Source of the DNA: a virus
Strand: one strand, 5' to 3'
Length of the DNA: 24,102 bases
IMG/VR virus record: IMGVR_UViG_3300009537_000175
Span: 1-24,102 of that record
A program made the translations under genes and the position numbers. The notes under the pieces were generated by a model. It was not told the origin of the DNA and ran no database searches. It was given only the letters and a program-made list of their open reading frames with translations. How positions within the stretch are numbered: the stretch's first letter is position 1; every line of letters begins with the position of its first letter. Shown one piece after another: positions 22,534 to 24,102 of this stretch.

Positions 22534-22736
22534 ATGAAACCCCTATGCAATCCGATCAGATCGTGGCCTTGGCTCAAGCGGTTCGTCTGCTTGCCTGGCA
22601 CGTTGAAGTACTGAAAAAAGACGGCGACGCGGAAGTCTTGGCTGAGATAAAGGCCGTTCGGATGAGCATGGTCGAGCTGATGGAGACGATCAAGGTCCCA
22701 TTCGGTAGAGCTGAGAGGTTTGGCGATGAAGATTGA
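22530..22736 (+). CDS. Small helical protein, unknown function
   Basis: 68 aa from ATG at 22530, preceded by GGAGGAAAAGTGCG and overlapping the previous stop by 4 bases. A longer frame from 22512 has no site of its own. The sequence is helical with Ala/Val/Leu/Glu heptads (VALAQAVRLLAWHVEVLKK, IKAVRMSMVELMETIK). GC-rich codon third positions set it apart from the AT-rich genes upstream. No family recognised. Confidence 0.65.
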   Translation: MNETPMQSDQIVALAQAVRLLAWHVEVLKKDGDAEVLAEIKAVRMSMVELMETIKVPFGRAERFGDED

Positions 22737-23181
22737 CATGCACAACCCAATTACCGGCGGTTATGTCGAGATTGGCAACGCTCCCGAACGGTTCCAACGC
22801 AAGTTCCTCCGTTGGGTCAAGAAGCTGAAGAACGGCGATGACCAAGCTGCGCAAGGCCATGAAAGAGGAGCCGTGGTAATGAACGTCCTTCGCTTCGCCT
22901 GTGGCGCGGAATCGCCGCCCTACAAAGGCTCCTTCCCCGAGTGGGTCCAGAAGGAGATTAAGTCGGTAATGAACGGATATGCGCTCGGTCATCGTCGCAA
23001 CGACGGGCGTTATCGGGTCATCGTGTTTGACCTAAACGGCGGCCTCAAAAGCCCAAGGATGCCTGACGGAGGCGGCCCCGCGTCATGTCTAAGCTGCCCA
23101 TGCGCTAAAGCGGCCGGCATGAAAAAGAAGTACCGGCCGAGGAAGTCAAGGACAGTTCTCAAACGGATCGGACAGATCTGA
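22726..23181 (+). CDS. Unknown protein with Cys-rich motif; start uncertain
   Basis: 151 aa from ATG at 22726 (GAGAGG upstream); the ATG at 22879, preceded by GAGGAG and overlapping a TAA as TAATG, is an alternative start giving about 100 aa. The C-terminal part holds a VFDLNGGLKSPRMPDGGGP segment and a compact Cys motif (CLSCPC, C121, C124, C126), then a basic tail (MKKKYRPRKSR). Codon third positions look best in this frame up to about 22837, then better in another frame (ATG 22838 to TAA 22879), so the N-terminal part may belong to a separate, frame-shifted gene. No family recognised. Confidence 0.55.
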   Translation: MKIDMHNPITGGYVEIGNAPERFQRKFLRWVKKLKNGDDQAAQGHERGAVVMNVLRFACGAESPPYKGSFPEWVQKEIKSVMNGYALGHRRNDGRYRVIVFDLNGGLKSPRMPDGGGPASCLSCPCAKAAGMKKKYRPRKSRTVLKRIGQI

Positions 23182-23187
23182 GGGGGT

Positions 23188-23397
23188 ATGACGATCATGC
23201 GTGAGAAACGCCGCCTAGGCGAGCTAAAGACTGGAGACTGGTGCTGGGTTCAGGACTACGACTGTCCAATTTGTAGCACCCAATACGCCGTTGGGTTTTT
23301 GACGGAAGATGCTGTGCTGTCTTCGGTTGAATGCGAAAACTGCGGCTGGGACATGATCCAAGTGCCTGCTCCAGCGGAGGAAACCAATGAAGCTTGA
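23188..23397 (+). CDS. Small zinc-ribbon-like protein
   Basis: 69 aa, ATG five bases after GAGGGGGT. Two Cys pairs, C26-x2-C29 and C49-x2-C52 (DCPIC and ECENCGW), separated by 19 residues, form a typical zinc ribbon. The N-terminus is basic and Trp-rich (GDWCWVQD). It ends in an acidic tail that overlaps the next gene by 11 bases. A DNA, RNA or protein binding role is possible; partner unknown. Confidence 0.7.
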   Translation: MTIMREKRRLGELKTGDWCWVQDYDCPICSTQYAVGFLTEDAVLSSVECENCGWDMIQVPAPAEETNEA

Positions 23398-23800
23398 AAT
23401 GGAACCTGCGTTCACCCTGCACGTCGAGGGCGACAACAGGGGCATCGTGAATGCCCTCCGCGAGGCGGGTCTCACGAAGCAATACGAGCACTTCCTCGCC
23501 GATCGGATGCTTCTCTGCGACGACGATCCTGACGCGGGGATCGTCGGCTCGATCCCGATCATGACGATGAGCGAGTTGGTAGCGGTGCTGCCAGTTTTGG
23601 CGGGCAAAGCGAAGGCCAAGCTGTGCCTGTTCATCGCCGGCGGGGACAAGGAGGCTGGATTCAGCGTGTTCTTCGGTGATGGAGAGCCTCAGCACGAAAC
23701 CGGCGCAGAGTGGCACGCGGATAGTGCCTTGTTCTCCAAGAAGATAGCGGAAGTCGCAGAGGCGACGAGGAATCTCCTAGACGAGTTGTTAACCAAATGA
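23387..23800 (+). CDS. Unknown protein of the GC-rich block
   Basis: 137 aa, ATG after CGGAGGAAACC. The protein is alpha/beta: FTLHVEGDN, a helix with YEHFLADR, then GSIPIMTMSELVAVLPVL, KAKLCLFIAGGDK, SVFFGDGE and an acidic Ala/Glu/Leu C-terminal helix. The GC-rich codon use matches its two neighbours. I do not recognise a family. It overlaps the upstream gene by 11 bases and its stop overlaps a 22-codon truncated frame (ATGA). Confidence 0.65.
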   Translation: MKLEMEPAFTLHVEGDNRGIVNALREAGLTKQYEHFLADRMLLCDDDPDAGIVGSIPIMTMSELVAVLPVLAGKAKAKLCLFIAGGDKEAGFSVFFGDGEPQHETGAEWHADSALFSKKIAEVAEATRNLLDELLTK

Positions 23801-23884
23801 CGGTCGAAAACTGGGAGAAAGGCCAGCGCAATGAAAGATCAAATCGTAAAATGTTTTTACTGTGACGGAGACCACGAAATTTGA
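23797..23884 (+). pseudogene. Truncated gene remnants at the GC-block boundary
   Basis: An ATG at 23797 overlaps the upstream TGA (ATGA) and begins a GC-rich frame (MTVENWEKGQRNERSNRK) that stops at 23865 just after the DNA turns AT-rich near 23835. A second short frame from ATG 23831 to TGA 23884 encodes KCFYCDGDHEI, a single CxxC half of a possible zinc finger. Both look like end-pieces of genes cut at a recombination joint. They may still be translated but probably do nothing. Confidence 0.45.
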
Positions 23885-23916
23885 AGAAAATGATTTAAAA
23901 TGAAAGGGAAATAATC

Positions 23917-24102
23917 ATGGATGAAAAAAAGTATCTAATACCTGAAACAGCATTAAAAATGCAGAAAATTTGCTCTAAAAACCCATCTCGACATGGACTT
24001 AAGGGAGTACACTTTAAAAACGGTGTAGCTATCGCAACAGATGGGCACAGGCTGATTGCCCATAGTGTAGACGATAAGGCCGAAAACTTGCCGGACAAAC
24101 AG
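23917..24102 (+). CDS. DNA sliding-clamp-like protein (N-terminal 62 aa; cut by window edge)
   Basis: ATG at 23917 follows AAAGGGAAATAATC. The frame is open to the window end. The segment LKGVHFKNGVAIATDGHRLI is the hallmark of beta-clamp (DNA polymerase III beta subunit) family proteins, where a strand pair is followed by A-T-D-G-H-R-L. Phage homologues are short clamp-like proteins in the replication region. If complete it could tether a phage or host polymerase. The family is clear in this short stretch, but function is by homology only. The AT-rich codon use returns to that of the genes at 21.7-22.4 kb. Confidence 0.7.
   Translation, partial: MDEKKYLIPETALKMQKICSKNPSRHGLKGVHFKNGVAIATDGHRLIAHSVDDKAENLPDKQ

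Noticed and set aside
22690-23716. Leftward frames of 100-173 codons opposite the GC-rich block
   Set aside because: GC-rich DNA gives long antisense frames; the rightward genes have ribosome binding sites and start/stop overlaps, the leftward ones do not.

Overview
The window looks like a large part of a tailed-phage genome, most likely a podovirus. It carries the full head-and-tail assembly module and no tape-measure protein, sheath or tail-assembly chaperone frameshift. The host cannot be read from the sequence. A Gram-negative host is plausible because of the GT9 (heptosyltransferase-type) genes, but this is inference. I saw no tRNA, rRNA, CRISPR array, insertion sequence, integrase, repressor, holin or endolysin.

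Layout. (1) Positions 1-1111, rightward: the end of a run of small accessory/replication-type genes, including a cut-off coiled-coil protein and a small Cys/His nuclease-like protein (DUF1364/YbcO-type). (2) Positions 1094-21315, leftward: one nearly gapless late operon. In transcription order it holds a terminase small subunit candidate, a 69-codon ORF bridging to the terminase large subunit, TerL interrupted by an intein, portal, a small head protein, scaffold, major capsid protein and a small Ala/Thr/Gly-rich capsid-associated protein. A strong intrinsic terminator follows, then a GT9 - methyltransferase - GT9 cassette, a head-tail adaptor, a nozzle-like protein, a tail fibre, two small proteins, a coiled-coil protein ending in an S74 chaperone domain, and two probable ejection/internal virion proteins of 285 and 1332 aa. 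(3) Positions 21316-21693: a divergent regulatory region with a perfect leftward -10 box, five tandem 7-bp repeats, several inverted repeats and a weak rightward promoter candidate. (4) Positions 21694-24102, rightward: small early-type genes. AT-rich genes, including a pentapeptide-repeat protein, flank a GC-rich block of small genes at about 22.5-23.8 kb. The window ends inside a DNA sliding-clamp-like gene. If the genome is circular or circularly permuted, this rightward arm probably continues into the genes at 1-1111; that is inference.

How the genes work together: TerS/TerL/portal package DNA into a scaffold-built capsid. Adaptor, nozzle and fibre close and equip the tail, and the large proteins at the end of the operon are probably ejected with the DNA. 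Three things stand out. A mini-intein splits the Walker A loop of TerL, so packaging ATPase activity should depend on protein splicing. Two paralogous GT9 glycosyltransferases and a methyltransferase lie inside the virion operon just behind the capsid terminator, which suggests sugar modification of a virion component or of the host surface. The S74 chaperone domain sits on a coiled-coil protein and not on the recognisable fibre.
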